A DNA stretch of 64,000 nucleotides from an uncultured Bacteroidia bacterium (GCA_902779765.1 CACZCQ010000004.1:1-64000); one strand, 5' to 3'. Shown: positions 38,805 to 47,722, counted from the first letter of the stretch. Notes: generated by a model not told the origin, from the letters alone. A program made the numbers and translations.

Positions 38805-40565
38805 ATGGAAAACATCAATCTTACCATAGACAACCATCAGGTGTCCGTACCCAAGGGGACGATGATCCTCGAAGCTGCGGCATCAATAGGAATAGATATC
38901 CCTACCCTGTGCCATCTCGACCTCAAGGGTACCTGCGTACAGAACAGGCCGGCTTCCTGCCGCCTCTGCGTAGTAGAGATCCAGGGCCGTAGGAACCTCG
39001 CTCCCGCCTGCGCCACCAAGTGCATGCCGGACATGGTCGTACGCACCAATTCCATGAGGGTCATCAAGGCAAGGAAGACCATCGCCGAACTGATCCTCTC
39101 CGACCATCCGAACGACTGCCTCACCTGTCCCAAGTGCGGTGAGTGCGAACTTCAGAGACTCATCACCCGGCTGAACATCACCGAGATGCCTTTCGCGGGC
39201 GGAGAGATGTCCCAGAGGAAGAAAGAGCTGACCCCTTCGATAATGAGGAACATGGACAAGTGCATATACTGCCGCCGCTGCGAAAGCGTATGCAACAATG
39301 TCCAGACGGTAGGAGCCCTCGGCGCTGTCCGCCGCGGCTTCAACACCACCATCGCTCCCACCTTCGACAAGATGGTCAAGGATACCAACTGCACCTACTG
39401 CGGACAGTGCGTAGCGGTCTGCCCTACCGGAGCATTGACTGAGCACGACAACACCGACCAGCTGATGAACGACCTCTGCGATCCCGACAAGATCGTGGTC
39501 GCCCAGCCGGCTCCGGCGGTCAGGGCCGCCCTCGGCGAAGAGTTCGGAATGGCACCCGGCACCCTTGTGACCGGCAAGCTCGCCACAGCTCTCAGGGAAC
39601 TCGGCTTCGACTACGTTTTCGACACGGATTTCGCCGCCGACCTGACGATAATGGAGGAAGGAGCCGAAATACTCGAGCGCCTGAAGAAATTCCTCGCCGG
39701 AGACAAGGATGTCAAGCTTCCTATCATGACTTCCTGCTGCCCTGCCTGGGTCAACTTCTATGAGCACGAATATCCCGACCTTCTGGAGTACCCGTCATCC
39801 GCGCGTTCTCCCCAGCAGATGTTCGGTCCCATCGCCAAGACCTACTGGGCCGAAAAGATGGGCATCCCGAAAGAGAAACTGGTCGTAGTCTCCATCATGC
39901 CCTGCCTCGCCAAGAAATACGAGGTCACCCGTGAGGAACTCAAGCATGACGGCATGCCCGATGTCGACTACTCCATCTCGACAAGGGAACTCGCAAGGAT
40001 ATTGAAGAGGGCTAACATCGGCTTCGCTGACCTTCCTGACGGAGATTTCGACAGCCCTCTCGGCGAATCCACCGGTGCCAGCGTCATATTCGGAACCACA
40101 GGAGGCGTCCTTGAGGCCGCTCTCCGTACCGTTTATGAAGTCTACACGGGGAAGACCCTTCCAAAGATGGAATTCACCGAAGTCCGCGGCCTGGAAGGCA
40201 TCAGGGAGGCAACCGTCGACCTGGACGGATTCCCCCTCAAGGTCTGTATCGCCCATACCCTCGGCAATGCCCGAAAGATCATGGACAAGCTTCGCGCCGG
40301 CGAACTCGACTACCACGTGGTGGAAGTCATGGCATGCCCCGGAGGCTGCATCGGCGGAGGTGGCCAGCCCTATCATCACGGCCACATCGAAATCCTGCAG
40401 GCAAGGCAGAAGGCCCTCTACGCAGAGGACGCTTCCAAGCCCATCCGCAAGAGCCACGAGAATCCCGACATCCAGAAGCTCTACAAGGAATTCCTCGGTG
40501 CACCACTGAGCGTGAAATCAGAGGAACTTCTGCACACACATTATATTGATAAATCCATTAAGTAA
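38805..40565 (+). CDS. hydA: [FeFe]-hydrogenase catalytic subunit HydA (trimeric, group A3-like)
   Basis: 586 aa. The N-terminal [2Fe-2S] domain (CHLDLKGTC...CRLCVVE) is followed by a His/Cys cluster region, two [4Fe-4S] clusters (CIYCRRCESVC, CTYCGQCVAVCP) and the H-cluster domain. The three H-cluster signatures are present: TSCCPAW (Cys311), MPCLAKKYE (Cys367) and MACPGGCIGGGGQP (Cys511, Cys515). The conserved proton-path Cys312 is retained, indicating an active H2-forming enzyme. The small C-terminal domain is present. It works with HydB and HydC in the cytoplasm to recycle NADH and ferredoxin during fermentation. Confidence 0.95.
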   Translation: MENINLTIDNHQVSVPKGTMILEAAASIGIDIPTLCHLDLKGTCVQNRPASCRLCVVEIQGRRNLAPACATKCMPDMVVRTNSMRVIKARKTIAELILSDHPNDCLTCPKCGECELQRLITRLNITEMPFAGGEMSQRKKELTPSIMRNMDKCIYCRRCESVCNNVQTVGALGAVRRGFNTTIAPTFDKMVKDTNCTYCGQCVAVCPTGALTEHDNTDQLMNDLCDPDKIVVAQPAPAVRAALGEEFGMAPGTLVTGKLATALRELGFDYVFDTDFAADLTIMEEGAEILERLKKFLAGDKDVKLPIMTSCCPAWVNFYEHEYPDLLEYPSSARSPQQMFGPIAKTYWAEKMGIPKEKLVVVSIMPCLAKKYEVTREELKHDGMPDVDYSISTRELARILKRANIGFADLPDGDFDSPLGESTGASVIFGTTGGVLEAALRTVYEVYTGKTLPKMEFTEVRGLEGIREATVDLDGFPLKVCIAHTLGNARKIMDKLRAGELDYHVVEVMACPGGCIGGGGQPYHHGHIEILQARQKALYAEDASKPIRKSHENPDIQKLYKEFLGAPLSVKSEELLHTHYIDKSIK

Positions 40566-40585
40566 CCTGGTTAAACGAATTGATT

Positions 40586-41065
40586 ATGGCAGAAATAAAA
40601 TTATCATGCGAAGCTGTCAAGCAGGTTGAGGAAATCTGCGCGAAACACGGCAACAAACCGGGTGAACTGATCAATATCCTGCATGAATGCCAGGGTTTAC
40701 ACGGTTATCTTCCTGAAGAGATGCAGAGGATCATTGCCAGGAAGCTGGGGATCCCCGCCTCGCAGGTTTACGGAGTCGTGACCTTCTATTCGTTCTTCAC
40801 GATGACCCCCAAGGGACGTCATCCGATTTCGGTCTGCCTGGGTACCGCCTGCTATGTCCGCGGTTCCGACAAACTTCTCGAGGAACTGAAGAGAGTTCTC
40901 GGCATAGATGTTGGAGAGACGACACCTGACGGCAAATTCTCCCTCGACTGTCTCCGATGCGTCGGGGCATGCGGTCTCGCACCAGTGATGCTGGTCGGTG
41001 ACAAAGTCTACGGGAAGATGGAGCCGCAGAACATAAGGAAGGTCCTGGAAGAATTCAACGACTAA
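40586..41065 (+). CDS. hydC: Hydrogenase gamma subunit HydC (NuoE-like [2Fe-2S])
   Basis: 159 aa. The NuoE fold with its thioredoxin-like [2Fe-2S] domain is seen: QGLHGYLPEEMQRIIARKLG, YGVVTFYSFFTMTPKGRH, and the four cysteines in CLGTACYVRG and CLRCVGACGLAP. It passes electrons between HydB and the other subunits. The ATG at 40586 is used; an in-frame TTG six bases upstream is less likely. It is 20 bp from hydA and 12 bp from the following lipoprotein gene. Confidence 0.92.
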   Translation: MAEIKLSCEAVKQVEEICAKHGNKPGELINILHECQGLHGYLPEEMQRIIARKLGIPASQVYGVVTFYSFFTMTPKGRHPISVCLGTACYVRGSDKLLEELKRVLGIDVGETTPDGKFSLDCLRCVGACGLAPVMLVGDKVYGKMEPQNIRKVLEEFND

Positions 41066-41077
41066 CAGATATTCAAT

Positions 41078-41569
41078 ATGAAAAAGACACTTTTTGCATT
41101 CCTGACGGGAGTTTTGTTAATTCCCATTCTCGTTTCCTGCGGTTCTGCAGGCCCCGAAAGGGTTTCGGCGCTCGTATCCCTGGAAGGCAAGCCTAAGGGC
41201 ATGATCGTCAAATACAAGGCTGCGATCGACAAGAAATCAGTGGATAAAGGTACTTATACGATCAGGGGGCAGGAAGTGGCCACGGTATTTGTTTCAGACG
41301 TCAATCCTTTCTCGAAAGAGGACGCGCCTTCGGTAAAGACTGACAATTCCCTCAAGGGCAAGGGTGGCAGGTATGCGGTGATCCTTCTCAAGAACGATCC
41401 TTCAGCCGCCACTTCTTCCGAAATTGATGTAAAGACCATCGACATCGTGAATATTCCCAAAGTCGACATCCGTGTACAGCAGGTCGCCGACATCAAGACA
41501 CTTGAAGGGAAGACCGTCAAGGCTTGGAAAAAGCCATTGAAGGCTGAAGAGCAGTTCCCTATGCGATGA
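41078..41569 (+). CDS. Small Cys-lipoprotein of unknown function following hydC
   Basis: 163 aa with a lipoprotein signal (PILVSC, Cys21). The mature part is basic and beta-rich with no recognised motif. A long KYKAAIDKKSVDKG stretch and repeated Val/Ile strands suggest a compact beta domain. It begins 12 bp after hydC and lacks its own visible promoter, so it is probably expressed with the hydrogenase, yet it must sit outside the cytoplasm. I do not recognise the family. Confidence 0.7.
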   Translation: MKKTLFAFLTGVLLIPILVSCGSAGPERVSALVSLEGKPKGMIVKYKAAIDKKSVDKGTYTIRGQEVATVFVSDVNPFSKEDAPSVKTDNSLKGKGGRYAVILLKNDPSAATSSEIDVKTIDIVNIPKVDIRVQQVADIKTLEGKTVKAWKKPLKAEEQFPMR

Positions 41570-41578
41570 AATCGATGA

Positions 41579-42751
41579 TTATCCGGGAAGGCTGACCTTC
41601 CCGAGGATTCCTGTCAAATACGCCAGGGCTACCCCATAGTTTGTCATGGGAACGCCCTGGTGTTTTGCTTTTTCCACCCTTGACATCAGGTGCCTGCGGG
41701 AGAATACGCAGCCTCCACAATGTATGATGAGCGAATATGGCGTCAGGTCTTCAGGGAAATCATGGCCTGAAACGATCTCGATATTGAGTCCGGGCCTCAG
41801 CATCGAAGGTATCTTCACCCTGCCTATGTCCTCTCCGTCCGGAATATGGGAACACGATTCCGCTATCAGAACCCTGTCCCCGGGAGAGAGGGCGCCGATT
41901 GCAGAGGCACTTTTCACGAAATAATCAAGGTCGCCCTTGTAAGCCGCCATCAGGATGGAGAACGAGGTCAGTTTCGTCCCTTCCGGCACGAGGGGGGCGA
42001 CCGCCTTGAATACGGAAGAATCTGCTATTATGAGTTCAGGAGCCTCCCTGAAACTCTCAAGAGCCTGTTTCAGAGAATCCGGAGTGCAGCTCAGTGAAAT
42101 GCATCCGCCGTCCAGCAGCTCCCTTATCGCCATCGCCTGAGGCATGATCAAGCGGCCCCTGGGGGCCTCCGAGTCCTGCGGCATCACAAGGATGACCCGG
42201 TCTCCGGGTGATACCATACCTCCGAGCAATGAACGGCTGCCGAAATCCTGCGGCACCTTGTCCAGGATAGCCTTGACCAATCCGTCCTTCCCGGTGCCAT
42301 CCAGGGCGCTGACCGGCACGGTCCGGACACCGGTAACGACGTTCTTTGCGGCGACACCCTTATCTGTCTTGTTCAAGGCGACCACGAACGGGGTCCCGGC
42401 ACCTTTCAGACGTGCTATCACGTCTTTTTCCAGGTCCAGGCCATCCTCCACGCTTCCATCCACTACAAGGACCACCACATCCGAAACCGGGATCAAACGG
42501 TTGGCAGCGGATGACCTCAACGATCCGAGCGCCCCATCGTCGTCCAGGCCCGCCGTATCAAGCAGGACACACGGCCCCAATCCCGGGATTTCCAGGGCTT
42601 TCCGTACAGGATCCGTAGTGGTTCCCGGAATATCTGAAACTATGGACACGGCCTGCCCGGCCAGCATGTTTACGAGCGATGACTTGCCTGCATTACGACG
42701 GCCTACGAAGGCGATGTGGAGCCTTTCAGAAGATGGTGTATTGTTTTTCAT
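41579..42751 (-). CDS. hydF: [FeFe]-hydrogenase maturation GTPase HydF
   Basis: 390 aa. The GTPase domain has G1 GRRNAGKSSL near residue 17, a TTTDP switch region, DTAGLDD and NKTD. The C-terminal half carries the iron-sulfur ligands typical of HydF, CSH near 295 and HCGGC about 50 residues later (the C-x-H...H-C-x-x-C set). HydF is the scaffold on which the [2Fe] subcluster is completed before transfer to HydA. It is the last gene of the glpK-glpF-hydG-hydF row, 2 bp after hydG. Confidence 0.93.
   Translation of the reverse strand: MKNNTPSSERLHIAFVGRRNAGKSSLVNMLAGQAVSIVSDIPGTTTDPVRKALEIPGLGPCVLLDTAGLDDDGALGSLRSSAANRLIPVSDVVVLVVDGSVEDGLDLEKDVIARLKGAGTPFVVALNKTDKGVAAKNVVTGVRTVPVSALDGTGKDGLVKAILDKVPQDFGSRSLLGGMVSPGDRVILVMPQDSEAPRGRLIMPQAMAIRELLDGGCISLSCTPDSLKQALESFREAPELIIADSSVFKAVAPLVPEGTKLTSFSILMAAYKGDLDYFVKSASAIGALSPGDRVLIAESCSHIPDGEDIGRVKIPSMLRPGLNIEIVSGHDFPEDLTPYSLIIHCGGCVFSRRHLMSRVEKAKHQGVPMTNYGVALAYLTGILGKVSLPG
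41584..41603. terminator. Hairpin at the convergent end of hydF and the lipoprotein gene
   Basis: A perfect 8-bp stem CGGGAAGG/CCTTCCCG with a CTGA loop, just inside the hydF 3' end and 15 bp after the lipoprotein stop. No T-run follows on either strand, so termination is uncertain. Confidence 0.35.
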
Positions 42752-42753
42752 TG

Positions 42754-44172
42754 TCAGAACCTGAAATCCCTGCCTCCCTGCCTGATTTCCTCGAGATACT
42801 TGAGCGCTCTGGACCTTACCGGCTCCGGAACCTTTTCCATCTCCCTGTGGATAAGCTTCCGTCCTCGGTTTCGGGTATCCTCGGAAGCATAGTCGATAAG
42901 ATATTCCTCAAGCGTCATAAGGGCGTTGGGAGTGCAGCAATGGTGGATCTTACCTGCCTTGACCAATGACATGAAACGGTCGCCCGTCCTTCCGGCGCGG
43001 TAGCAAGCAGTACAGAATGAAGGGATATAATCCATTCCGATCAGCCAGTTGATCACTTCGTCCAGGGTACGCATGTCATGGACGTCGAACTGAGCGGTTT
43101 CGTCATGGCGTTCCGGCGTAGTATAACCTCCGACTGAAGTGCGTGACCCTCCGCTTATCTGTGAAATTCCGAGGTCGAGCACTCGTTCGCGGACTCTGCG
43201 GGACTCGCGGGTAGAGATGATCATACCCGTGTAGGGTGCAGCTATCCTTATGACCGCCACGATCTTGCAGAAGATGTCGTCGGGAAGTACATTCGGGAAA
43301 TCATCCAGGCTGATATCCTCCGCCGGGCATAGCCTTGGAACGCTGATGGTATGCGGACCGACTCCGAACCGGGCTTCCAGATGCTCGGCGTGCATAAGCT
43401 GGCCTACCAGTTCATACCTGTAGTTATTCAGTCCGTAGAGGACTCCGCATCCTACGTCGTCGCAGCCTCCGAGCTGGGCCCGGTCCATCGCTTCTGTGTG
43501 GTAAGCATAGTCGCTCTTCGGGCCTGTGGGATGCAAGGCTTCGTAATTCTTCCTGTCATAGGTTTCCTGGAACAGGATATAAGTACCTATGCCGGCCTCA
43601 TGGAGCCTGCGGTAGTTCTCCACTGTCGTAGCGGCGATGTTGACGTTCAGGCGTCTGATCGAACCGTTGCCGGACTTGGTCGAGTAGATGGTCTTAATGG
43701 ACTCGAGGATATACTCGATCGGGTTGTGGACCGGGTCCTCCCCCGCCTCAACCGCAAGTCTCTTGTGCCCCATGTCCTCCAGGGCACGGACTTCCGCCGC
43801 AATCTCTTCCTGGGAGAGTTTCTTCCTCGGTATCTCGCGGTTCTTGCCGTGGTAAGGGCAGTAGACACAGCCGTTGACGCAATAGTTCGACAGGTAGAGG
43901 GGGGCGAAAAGGACTATCCTGTTGCCGTACAAGGCCTCCTTGATCTCCCGGGCCAGGGAGAACAACCTCTCGTTCAGCTCCGGGATGTCGCAATCCATAA
44001 GCACGGCCGCCTCGCGGTGGGTAAGACCTTTGAGCGAGGCAGCCTTGTTCAAGATGCTTTCAATAAGGGACCTGTTTCCTTTGTTCTTTCCGGAATACTC
44101 GAGGGTATCCCGGATTTCTTCGTCGCAGATGAATTCCTCCGCGTGTTCGGATTTAGGATTATATGATGGCAT
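42754..44172 (-). CDS. hydG: [FeFe]-hydrogenase maturase HydG (radical SAM tyrosine lyase)
   Basis: 472 aa. The radical-SAM cluster motif C-x3-C-x2-C is at Cys98, Cys102 and Cys105 (NYCVNGCVYC). The C-terminal CTACYRAG...HHCC matches the C-x2-C-x22-C site of the second (dangler-iron) cluster that separates HydG from ThiH. It cleaves tyrosine to supply CO and cyanide ligands for the H-cluster. It lies between glpF (15 bp upstream) and hydF (2 bp downstream). HydE, the third maturase, is not encoded in this window. Confidence 0.94.
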   Translation of the reverse strand: MPSYNPKSEHAEEFICDEEIRDTLEYSGKNKGNRSLIESILNKAASLKGLTHREAAVLMDCDIPELNERLFSLAREIKEALYGNRIVLFAPLYLSNYCVNGCVYCPYHGKNREIPRKKLSQEEIAAEVRALEDMGHKRLAVEAGEDPVHNPIEYILESIKTIYSTKSGNGSIRRLNVNIAATTVENYRRLHEAGIGTYILFQETYDRKNYEALHPTGPKSDYAYHTEAMDRAQLGGCDDVGCGVLYGLNNYRYELVGQLMHAEHLEARFGVGPHTISVPRLCPAEDISLDDFPNVLPDDIFCKIVAVIRIAAPYTGMIISTRESRRVRERVLDLGISQISGGSRTSVGGYTTPERHDETAQFDVHDMRTLDEVINWLIGMDYIPSFCTACYRAGRTGDRFMSLVKAGKIHHCCTPNALMTLEEYLIDYASEDTRNRGRKLIHREMEKVPEPVRSRALKYLEEIRQGGRDFRF

Positions 44173-44187
44173 GTCAATCCTCCTGCA

Positions 44188-44925
44188 TCAGAAAACCAGC
44201 AGGAACAGTCCCGCCGCAATGGCTCCTCCGACCATAGGGCCGACAAGGGGAACCCAGCTGTAATTCCAGCCGCTTCCACCCTTACCCTTGATGGGAAGGA
44301 TCATATGGGCGAAACGGGGAGGGATATCCCTGGCAGGGTTGATAGCATATCCTGTGGTTCCTCCGAGAGACATTCCGATCGCCACGATGAGGCAGGCTAC
44401 GGGTATGGCACCAAGGCTTCCCATACCGACCTCAGGGGTATTACCGGTTGTGGCGAAGCAGAGGATGATGAATACCAGGACAAAGGCTCCTATGGTCTCT
44501 GAAAGGAAATTCCTCCATTTATTGGGAATTGCAGGGATGGTGCAGAACGTAGACAGGATAACCTCGGGAGAATCCGATGTAGCATCGTAATGATCCTTGA
44601 AGTAAAGGTATACCAGAACCGCTCCGCAGAAGCCGCCCAGCATCTGTGCGACGCAATACGGGAGGACGGCGGACCAGGCGAACTTGCCGGCGAGGGCAAG
44701 TCCCACGCTGACCGCAGGATTGAGGTGCGCTCCTGAATAAGGACCGCTGACGAATACTCCCATCATGACCGCGAGACCCCAGGCTATGGTCACGACTATC
44801 CAGCCGGCACCCTTGGCCTTTGACTTGTTCAAGCTGACATTGGCGCAGACCCCGTCACCCATCAGGATCAGGATCATCGTGCCCAGGAATTCAAATACAC
44901 ATTTCTGAAACAGAGAGATTTCCAT
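44188..44925 (-). CDS. glpF: Glycerol facilitator (MIP/aquaporin family)
   Basis: 245 aa with six transmembrane segments and two NPA boxes: HLNPAVS (Asn69) and INPARD (Asn196). The Asp after the second NPAR marks aquaglyceroporins rather than water channels. A nonstandard extra loop lies near residues 108-140. It admits glycerol across the inner membrane to be trapped by GlpK, whose gene is 18 bp upstream in the same direction. Confidence 0.9.
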   Translation of the reverse strand: MEISLFQKCVFEFLGTMILILMGDGVCANVSLNKSKAKGAGWIVVTIAWGLAVMMGVFVSGPYSGAHLNPAVSVGLALAGKFAWSAVLPYCVAQMLGGFCGAVLVYLYFKDHYDATSDSPEVILSTFCTIPAIPNKWRNFLSETIGAFVLVFIILCFATTGNTPEVGMGSLGAIPVACLIVAIGMSLGGTTGYAINPARDIPPRFAHMILPIKGKGGSGWNYSWVPLVGPMVGGAIAAGLFLLVF

Positions 44926-44943
44926 ATCGCTATAGTTTTAGAA

Positions 44944-46425
44944 TCATTTTCTTGAAAGACATCTTTCGACGGCATCCTTCCAGCCGGTCTTCTTCTCGGC
45001 GACTTCCTCGATGGAGGCCTGGGGTGTGAAGGTCCTGTCGACCTGCCACTGGCTCTTGATCTCGTCCAGCCCGCTCCAGAATCCGACTGCAAGACCGGCC
45101 AGGTAGCAGGCACCCAATGCCGTTGTCTCGGTCACCCTGGGCCTGATGACGCAGGTGTCAAGGATATCCGACTGGAACTGCATCATAAGGTTGTCTGCAG
45201 AGGCCCCTCCGTCCACCTTGAGTTCGGCGATCGGGACTCCTACATCATTCTCCATGGCCTTTACGATGTCCATAGTCTGGAATGCGATTCCCTCCAGGGT
45301 CGCCCTGGCGATATGTGCGGCAGTGGTACCTCGGGTTATTCCGATGATCCCACCCTTTGCGTTGGGATCCCAGTACGGGGCTCCAAGGCCTGTCAGGGCA
45401 GGCACGAAATATACCCCGCCGCTGTCAGGAACCGTCGAAGCGAGAGCCTCGATCTCGGAGGACGACTTGATAATCCCGAGGCCGTCGCGAAGCCACTGGA
45501 CGGCGGATCCGCCTACGAATATGCTGCCTTCAAGGGCATAGTTGACTTCGTTACCAATCTTCCAGGCAACGGTCGTGAGAAGGTTGTTACGGGACATTAC
45601 CGGAGACTCTCCCGTATTCATAAGCAGGAAACATCCCGTCCCATAAGTGTTCTTGACGGCACCCGGATCGGTACACATCTGCCCGAACAGGGCGGACTGC
45701 TGGTCCCCGGCGATTCCGCCGATCGGAACGGGGCTGCCGAAGATCACGGCATCGTCATATACCTCGCTGCTCGAACAGACCTTGGGCAGCATGGACTCGG
45801 GAATACCGAACAACTCGAGGAGTTCGCTGTCCCAATCCAGGCTGTGGATATTGAACAGCATCGTCCTGGCGGCATTCGTGACATCCGTCACGTGCGTCCT
45901 GCCGCCGGTCAGGTTCCAGACCAGCCAGGAATCTACGGTTCCGAAACGGAGTTCTCCCCTTTCGGCCCTTTCCCTGGCTCCCGGAACGTTCTCCAGGATC
46001 CAGCGAACCTTGGTGGCGCTGAAATATGCATCTATGATCAGTCCGGTCTTGGCCCTGATCACATCGGTCAGGCCTTTGGCCTTGAGGGTATCGCAATAAG
46101 GCGCTGTACGGCGGTCCTGCCAGACTATGGCGTTATGGACCGGGAGTCCGGTGACGGCGTCCCACACGATGGTGGTCTCACGCTGGTTGGTAATACCTAT
46201 GGCGGCCAGGTCTTCTCCCCCTATCCCTATCTTCTTCAAAGCCTCGACGGCCACTTCGCGCTCGGAGGACCAGATCTCCATGGGATCGTGCTCGACGAGT
46301 CCCGGACTGGGAAAATACTGGGTGAATTCCTTCTGTGCAACTGACTTTATCGTACCGGCCTTGTCAAAGACTATGGCTCGGGATGAACTGGTGCCCTGGT
46401 CAAGGGCCAAGATGTATTGCTTCAT
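44944..46425 (-). CDS. glpK: Glycerol kinase
   Basis: 493 aa, the usual length. FGGY-kinase hallmarks are [15 protein letters not shown] at the N-terminus, [13 protein letters not shown] near residue 80, and [14 protein letters not shown] and [12 protein letters not shown] near 245-270. It phosphorylates glycerol to glycerol-3-phosphate in the cytoplasm. It is the first gene of a four-gene row with glpF, hydG and hydF. A near-consensus -7 box (TATCTTTA) lies about 20 bp upstream. No glycerol-3-phosphate dehydrogenase gene is adjacent. Confidence 0.95.
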   Translation of the reverse strand: MKQYILALDQGTSSSRAIVFDKAGTIKSVAQKEFTQYFPSPGLVEHDPMEIWSSEREVAVEALKKIGIGGEDLAAIGITNQRETTIVWDAVTGLPVHNAIVWQDRRTAPYCDTLKAKGLTDVIRAKTGLIIDAYFSATKVRWILENVPGARERAERGELRFGTVDSWLVWNLTGGRTHVTDVTNAARTMLFNIHSLDWDSELLELFGIPESMLPKVCSSSEVYDDAVIFGSPVPIGGIAGDQQSALFGQMCTDPGAVKNTYGTGCFLLMNTGESPVMSRNNLLTTVAWKIGNEVNYALEGSIFVGGSAVQWLRDGLGIIKSSSEIEALASTVPDSGGVYFVPALTGLGAPYWDPNAKGGIIGITRGTTAAHIARATLEGIAFQTMDIVKAMENDVGVPIAELKVDGGASADNLMMQFQSDILDTCVIRPRVTETTALGACYLAGLAVGFWSGLDEIKSQWQVDRTFTPQASIEEVAEKKTGWKDAVERCLSRK

Positions 46426-46527
46426 AATGCGGTTATAATTCCATTAAAGATACGGAAAAATGGTTATGTTGACAAATCAACGGAGGGATTTTGCCAACAA
46501 TTCTTCACAAATGGATGAACAGGATGC

Positions 46528-47220
46528 TTAATATGCCTCAGAGTAGATCTGACCGTTATGTGGGGCCGGGATGCCACCACCCAGGGCGAACAGGCCTGCG
46601 ACGGTCACGAATGTGAAACCACGACGCTGAAGCTCAGGAATGATGACTTTAAGGGTCTCGATTGTCTGGTCATTATCCTTGAAATCGTGCAAAAGGATTA
46701 TGTCACCGTCCGAGACGCCCGTTAGAATCGCATCGATACGCTGTTCTGTCGCAACTTCCTTGTTCCAGTCGCTGAGGTCGAAACCATAGATGAAGCAAAG
46801 GTCCGTGAGGTTGTGCATCGTATCATTATGCTCGATATATGGCGGACGGAAGAACCTTGGGGCGACTCCGACTGCATTCTCGATCAGTCTGGAGGTCCGC
46901 TCGATCTCGTCACGCATTTCTGCAGAAGTTAGTTCCAGCATATGCCTGTGATTCTGGGAATGGTTCTCGATGTCACAGCCCAGCGCCTTCGCGCGCCTCA
47001 GAACTGGTATAGTCTCCTCATTGATATTGCAGCCGTTCACGAAGAATGATCCCGGAACGCCATAGGTCTCCATCACGTCGAGGGCCTGCATCGTAGTGGT
47101 GGTGTTGGGGCCGTCGTCAAAGCTCAGGGCGACATATTTCCTGACACCCGCCGTATCCGACTGGCCAAGCAATGCCACAGCGTATAACAATGATGCAATA
47201 AGTAGTAATATCTTCTTCAT
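46528..47220 (-). CDS. Secreted polysaccharide deacetylase (NodB/CE4)
   Basis: 230 aa with a signal peptide ending near LLGQS. The NodB motifs are in order: SFDDGP (Asp35, Asp36), HSQNH (His87 and His91, zinc ligands), RPPY (residues 125-128), and DWNK and ILLHD near the C-terminus. It removes N-acetyl groups from GlcNAc or MurNAc polymers in the periplasm or at the surface, for example peptidoglycan. It stands alone, followed by the glpK promoter region and preceded by a structured spacer. Confidence 0.9.
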   Translation of the reverse strand: MKKILLLIASLLYAVALLGQSDTAGVRKYVALSFDDGPNTTTTMQALDVMETYGVPGSFFVNGCNINEETIPVLRRAKALGCDIENHSQNHRHMLELTSAEMRDEIERTSRLIENAVGVAPRFFRPPYIEHNDTMHNLTDLCFIYGFDLSDWNKEVATEQRIDAILTGVSDGDIILLHDFKDNDQTIETLKVIIPELQRRGFTFVTVAGLFALGGGIPAPHNGQIYSEAY

Positions 47221-47307
47221 GATTGGCAGCAGTTATCATGTATAAAGATACTCACTTTCTGCCATTATTCGTGAGGTTTTCAGAATTCCTTACGGCGTTT
47301 TACACCA

Positions 47308-47457
47308 ACCTGAAATTTGCCTGCCCGGGTAGAATGCCATTGAACTGCCTCTGTGGCACATTGGCTGGGCAGGCAAGCCAATTTGGCCTCGCCAGCCCGG
47401 CAGACCAGCGTCTGGAGCTTATTCAAGGCCGGTTACCCGGGCAGGTGAATTTCGGGT
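47308..47457 (+). ncRNA. Candidate structured RNA: 24-bp closing stem enclosing several hairpins
   Basis: Arms 47308-47331 and 47434-47457 are complementary at all 24 positions in plus-strand RNA, with three G-U wobbles; on the minus strand those three would be A-C mismatches. The 102 enclosed bases form at least four small hairpins: TGCCA/TGGCA (47335-47358), ATTGGCT/AGCCAAT (47360-47382), TGGC/GCCA (47384-47394) and CAGAC/GTCTG (47401-47414). I do not recognise a known family. It may be a regulatory RNA or a mobile palindromic repeat. No promoter is assigned. Confidence 0.45.
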
Positions 47458-47482
47458 ATACCACCAGGAGGTTAGATTCGGA

Positions 47483-47591
47483 GGTGCAAAGCACCGACAG
47501 AAGGGGGACGGCGAAGCCGTGCGGGGGAATCCTTTCCCCCGTCCCCTGGGGGTGCAGGGGGATGGAAGGATCGGTGCGAAGCACCTGATCC
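47483..47591. repeat. Row of GAA/AAA-triloop hairpins
   Basis: Four compact hairpins: GGTGC-AAA-GCACC (47483-47495), ACGGC-GAA-GCCGT (47508-47520), GGGGGAA...TTCCCCC (47523-47540) and GGATCGGTGC-GAA-GCACCTGATCC with one bulge (47568-47591). The first and last share the GGTGC/GCACC stem. A similar GTCGC-GAA-GCGAC hairpin lies at 28390. They look like dispersed intergenic repeats. Confidence 0.45.
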
Positions 47592-47603
47592 TGAACGAAG
47601 CGC

Positions 47604-47631
47604 AAAAAAGCCGGCGCGGAAGCGTCGGCTT
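47604..47631 (-). terminator. Terminator of the tRNA-Val-Pro-Ser transcript
   Basis: On the minus strand a 10-bp stem (AAGCCGACGC/GCGCCGGCTT, one mismatch) with a TTCC loop is followed by TTTTTT. It starts 6 bp after the tRNA-Ser 3' end. Confidence 0.75.
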
Positions 47632-47637
47632 GGGTTG

Positions 47638-47722
47638 CGGTGAGTGAGGGATTCGAACCCCCGGTACGTTGCCGTACACCTGTTTTCGAGGCAGGCTCCT
47701 TCAACCACTCGGACAACTCACC
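47638..47722 (-). tRNA. tRNA-Ser (anticodon CGA)
   Basis: 85-nt class II tRNA with a long variable arm (GTACGGCAACGTAC), acceptor GGTGAGT/ACTCACC, discriminator G and anticodon loop CTCGAAA. The last anticodon-stem pair is a C-A mismatch. It reads UCG. CCA is not encoded. It is the third gene of a minus-strand tRNA cluster. Confidence 0.92.

Larger units (their letters stand above)
47221..47637. other. Hairpin-dense intergenic spacer
   Basis: 417 bp with no credible gene. It contains the multibranched element at 47308-47457, a row of stable triloop hairpins (47483-47591) and the tRNA-Ser terminator (47604-47631). A near-consensus -7 box (TATCTTTA, 47243-47250, minus) may drive the deacetylase. 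Short reading frames across it overlap the tRNAs or the hairpins. Confidence 0.6.

Noticed and set aside
42754-44172. ThiH (thiamine biosynthesis) instead of HydG
   Set aside because: The C-terminal C-x2-C-x22-C cluster site and adjacency to hydF indicate HydG.
47423-47716. Short open frames (78-97 codons) over the tRNA-Ser region
   Set aside because: They overlap a perfect tRNA and its terminator and show no start signal or recognisable protein.
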